A stretch of DNA of 7,950 nt. Origin: DATEPR01 sp036503065 (lineage in GTDB: Bacteria > Actinomycetota > Actinomycetes > Mycobacteriales > Pseudonocardiaceae). The notes beneath the pieces are model-generated. The model was given only the letters and a program-made list of their open reading frames with translations, made no database searches and was not told the origin of the DNA. The DNA is taken from the NCBI GenBank assembly GCA_036503065.1, contig DASXXM010000578.1, positions 1 through 7,950 on the forward strand. The letters are read 5' to 3'. Shown here piece after piece: positions 6,539 through 7,950 of the stretch. The translations under genes and the position numbers were made by a program. Position 1 is the first letter of the stretch. Each line of letters starts with the position of its first letter.

Positions 6539-6994
6539 CTACGATGAATCCAACGCCCGGATCAGCTGGAGTAGCGCCTCCTGCCAGTGGGCACTGAAGT
6601 CGACGTAGTGGAGCGAGTCCGCGATGGTTTCTCCTGGACCGATCTGATGGTCGGGCAGGGCGCACTTCTCCAGGAGCACCGGGATGAACCACTGCCGTTC
6701 TCGTGACATGCGGCGGACCCGCTCGACCGCGATGTTGAGCTGCTCGTTCATATCCGAGTCAGCGGAGTACCGCGGCGAGAAACAGGCCACGAAATAATCG
6801 CTGTCACCGATCGCCTTTCGGTATTCGTCGTCACGGCGCATGCCAGGCTTCAATTCCCGATAGGCGACCCAGACGTCGTGGCCATAAACTTCGAGCAACG
6901 GCACGATGCGACGGATCGCATCCTCATCAGCCCTCGGATAAGAGAGGAACACGCGTTTCGCCAGCCGAACTGTCCGAGGCCAATCGTCAGGCAT
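6539..6994 (-). CDS. Single-domain TIR protein
   Basis: A 151-residue protein that is almost wholly one Toll/interleukin-1 receptor domain. Visible TIR features are box 1 RVFLSYPRADED (14-25), GHDVWVAYRELKPG (38-51), the AIGDSDYFVACFSPRYS strand-loop (61-77), the helix MNEQLNIAVE (82-91) with Glu84 at the usual catalytic glutamate position, and the strand WFIPVLLE (102-109). There is no signal peptide, membrane segment or second domain. Bacterial TIR domains can break down NAD+ or make cyclic ADP-ribose-type signals, often in anti-phage defence; that role is inferred here, since no effector partner is visible. The ATG at 6994 is chosen because residues encoded further upstream are Arg/Cys-rich and unlike the family. 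It has no clear ribosome binding site and may be coupled to the small ORF before it. Hand counts of three 60-base lines give about 55-62% GC, against about 70% in the permease genes, suggesting acquisition. Confidence 0.85.
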   Translation of the reverse strand: MPDDWPRTVRLAKRVFLSYPRADEDAIRRIVPLLEVYGHDVWVAYRELKPGMRRDDEYRKAIGDSDYFVACFSPRYSADSDMNEQLNIAVERVRRMSRERQWFIPVLLEKCALPDHQIGPGETIADSLHYVDFSAHWQEALLQLIRALDSS

Positions 6995-7122
6995 CACGAC
7001 GCGCCAACCCGGCGGACGTGGCCAGCGCGCGACGTTCGACCCCAACGACCGCAAGCCGAGTAACCATCGACCGGCGGGCTCACCCCTCCCGCAACAGCGG
7101 ACCCAGCAGCTCGCGCGACCAT
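6994..7122 (-). CDS. Possible 42-residue small ORF coupled to the TIR gene
   Basis: A short frame starts at ATG 7122, preceded at seven bases by GGAGGG (7135-7130), the best ribosome binding site in this region. Its TGA (6996-6994) overlaps the TIR start ATG by one base (TGATG), the same coupling pattern seen between the lipoprotein and permease 1. The TIR gene itself lacks a clear ribosome binding site. The peptide begins MVARAAGSAVAGG and ends RRVGAS, with one cysteine and many Arg and Gly; I recognise no family. Third-position GC by hand is about 64%, lower than in the main genes, so it may be a leader ORF that only delivers ribosomes, a real small protein, or chance. Confidence 0.35.
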   Translation of the reverse strand: MVARAAGSAVAGGVSPPVDGYSACGRWGRTSRAGHVRRVGAS

Positions 7123-7234
7123 GCCGACACCCTCCGCGTCGCCGCAACCCTGGCACTGCGGTTCAGGCCGGGGATTGCGGCTCGACGACGGTCGACATCT
7201 GCCTTCCATCGCCGTCCAGATGAAGCTCGGCGAA

Positions 7235-7240
7235 ATCATA
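7235..7240 (-). promoter_or_regulatory. Candidate -10 element upstream of the TIR locus
   Basis: On the minus strand this reads TATGAT, one mismatch from the TATAAT consensus. It would start transcription near 7228, before both the small ORF and the TIR gene. No good -35 hexamer is seen at 16-18 bases upstream, so the call is tentative. Confidence 0.25.
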
Positions 7241-7344
7241 CTCGACAGACAGAGATCGAAAGATCTACACGAGGGCCTGCGTCATGTCGGCTGTGCCGGC
7301 ACCTTAAGTTTGGCTCAAGAAAGACATAAGAGGCCGTTTTTTTG

Positions 7345-7360
7345 TCGCCCGATCGGGCGA
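7345..7360. repeat. Perfect 16-bp palindrome beside a T7 run
   Basis: TCGCCCGATCGGGCGA is its own reverse complement. It lies about 70 bp beyond the stop codon of the minus-strand lipoprotein gene and next to seven T (7337-7343) on the plus strand. For a leftward transcript the hairpin is followed by A residues, not U. It could be a U-less terminator for the lipoprotein transcript or an operator; neither is proven. Confidence 0.45.
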
Positions 7361-7431
7361 TTCCGAACACGAACCAGTGCCATGCTTTCACCCTGATCGT
7401 CGGGTCGGTTCCGGTCTGTCGGCAGAAATGA

Positions 7432-7950
7432 CTACGAAGGTTGGTAGCCGCTGAGGATGTCGATCTCGGAGAGGAAGATGTTCCATCCGGTTTTGGCGAT
7501 AGCGGCGGCTTCGGCACAGATAGCCTGCGCCTGGGCGACGAGCTGCGGCGGTGGCGGTGACGCGGAACCCAGGCCGTAGCACGGGATCGGCAGCTCGAGC
7601 TGGTCGAGGCTGGTCACGAACTTGTCGGCCACGTCGGTCACCGGGGCGTAGGTCACCGGGTCCAGCGCGTTGAGCTTCCGCTCGGTGGCGGTGGCGACGT
7701 TCGACGCCGCCGTGAACACCGCGCCGCAGGTCCGGTCGGTGAGCGGCGTCGTGGCGGTGCACAGGTCGAAGTTCACGTGCGGGTTCGCGGCCGCCGCGGC
7801 CTTGTAGGCGTCCGCCACCTGGGGGTACAGGGTCGGCGTCGGAGCCGGCGTCGGACTTGCGGTGGGCGCGGGTCGCGGATGCGACTGTGCCGCCTTCGGG
7901 GTCGGTGGGTTGCCGCCGCACGCCGTGAGCAGCAGCAGTCCGGCGACAAC
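7432..7950 (-). CDS. Small secreted lipoprotein, partial (start beyond the right edge)
   Basis: The frame is open to the window edge and gives the last 172 residues; only the first part of the signal peptide is missing. The visible start reads VVAGLLLLTACGG, a lipoprotein signal with the lipid cysteine at visible residue 11 (7920-7918). A low-complexity Pro/Thr/Ala linker follows (about 15-40, with PTASPTPAPTPT), then a compact domain of about 130 residues rich in Ala. Four further cysteines (visible positions 64, 75, 124, 145) could form two disulfides outside the membrane. The internal GTG at 7818 is not the start, because the lipobox lies upstream in the same frame. I recognise no family and assign no function. 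It has high GC like the sugar locus, unlike the stretch to its left. Confidence 0.8.
   Translation of the reverse strand, partial: VVAGLLLLTACGGNPPTPKAAQSHPRPAPTASPTPAPTPTLYPQVADAYKAAAAANPHVNFDLCTATTPLTDRTCGAVFTAASNVATATERKLNALDPVTYAPVTDVADKFVTSLDQLELPIPCYGLGSASPPPPQLVAQAQAICAEAAAIAKTGWNIFLSEIDILSGYQPS

Larger units (their letters stand above)
7123..7431. other. Lower-GC intergenic stretch, no convincing gene
   Basis: About 310 bp between the TIR locus and the lipoprotein gene. Two 60-base lines counted by hand are 53% and 57% GC. All frames are short. On the minus strand, 7264-7163 reads as a protein-like fragment (SVEYDFAELHLDGDGRQ within it) bounded by TAG and TGA with no good start, perhaps a remnant of a decayed gene. 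The stretch also holds the palindromes GTGCCGGCAC (7293-7302) and 7345-7360, and a run of seven T (7337-7343). A promoter for the TIR gene should lie here. Confidence 0.5.

Noticed and set aside
6995..7156. N-terminal extension of the TIR protein to GTG 7156 (205 residues)
   Set aside because: The extra residues are Arg-, Cys- and Trp-rich with poor third-position GC, and the TIR fold begins shortly after ATG 6994.
7253..7266. Hairpin AGATC-GAAA-GATCT with a GNRA-type loop
   Set aside because: The stem is only five pairs and does not extend, it is AT-rich, and nothing nearby suggests a structured RNA.
7337..7344. Minus-strand A-AAA-AAC slippery heptamer as a programmed frameshift site
   Set aside because: The heptamer is in frame in a 22-codon ORF, but neither that ORF nor the frame it would enter resembles a real gene. 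A homopolymer run in low-GC DNA explains it.
1..7950. CRISPR arrays, insertion sequences, tRNA or rRNA genes
   Set aside because: No regularly spaced repeats, transposase-like frames, terminal repeats or cloverleaf patterns were found on either strand.

Overview
The window looks like chromosomal DNA from a high-GC actinomycete. The main genes use G/C at most third codon positions, short overlaps join the operon genes, the lipoproteins have actinobacterial-style LTAAC or LLTAC lipoboxes, and a CUT1-type sugar ABC operon lacks its own ATPase. The genus cannot be fixed from the sequence alone; a Pseudonocardiaceae-like or related filamentous actinomycete is my inference.

Layout. Positions 1-172 hold no gene but contain two inverted repeats. 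Positions 173-2200 (minus) encode a cytoplasmic glycogen-debranching/amylo-alpha-1,6-glucosidase-like glycoside hydrolase. A divergent control region (2201-2316) contains a 16-bp LacI-type operator with a central CG, flanked by promoter-like hexamers on both strands. To the right, on the plus strand, is a compact operon: LacI-family repressor (2317-3324), sugar-binding lipoprotein (3354-4595) and two membrane permeases (4595-5698, 5695-6534). The last three genes are joined by 1-bp and 4-bp overlaps. Tail-to-tail with the operon, only 4 bp away, is a minus-strand gene for a single-domain TIR protein (6539-6994). It is preceded by a possible 42-codon small ORF whose stop overlaps the TIR start. 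A lower-GC stretch with no convincing larger gene follows to 7431. The right edge (7432-7950, minus) carries most of a small secreted lipoprotein whose N-terminal start lies outside the window.

How it works together. The repressor probably senses a sugar or oligosaccharide. It would control both its own operon (uptake by the lipoprotein and two permeases, powered by an ATPase encoded elsewhere) and the divergent hydrolase that would cut the imported oligosaccharide in the cytoplasm. Alpha-glucans are the best guess for the substrate, from the hydrolase family only. The TIR gene has lower GC than the sugar locus and looks like an accessory gene. TIR domains in bacteria are often NAD+-consuming or signal-making parts of anti-phage systems, but no partner effector is visible here. 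I see no convincing large novel multi-gene system. The TIR gene with its coupled small ORF is the part most worth a second look.
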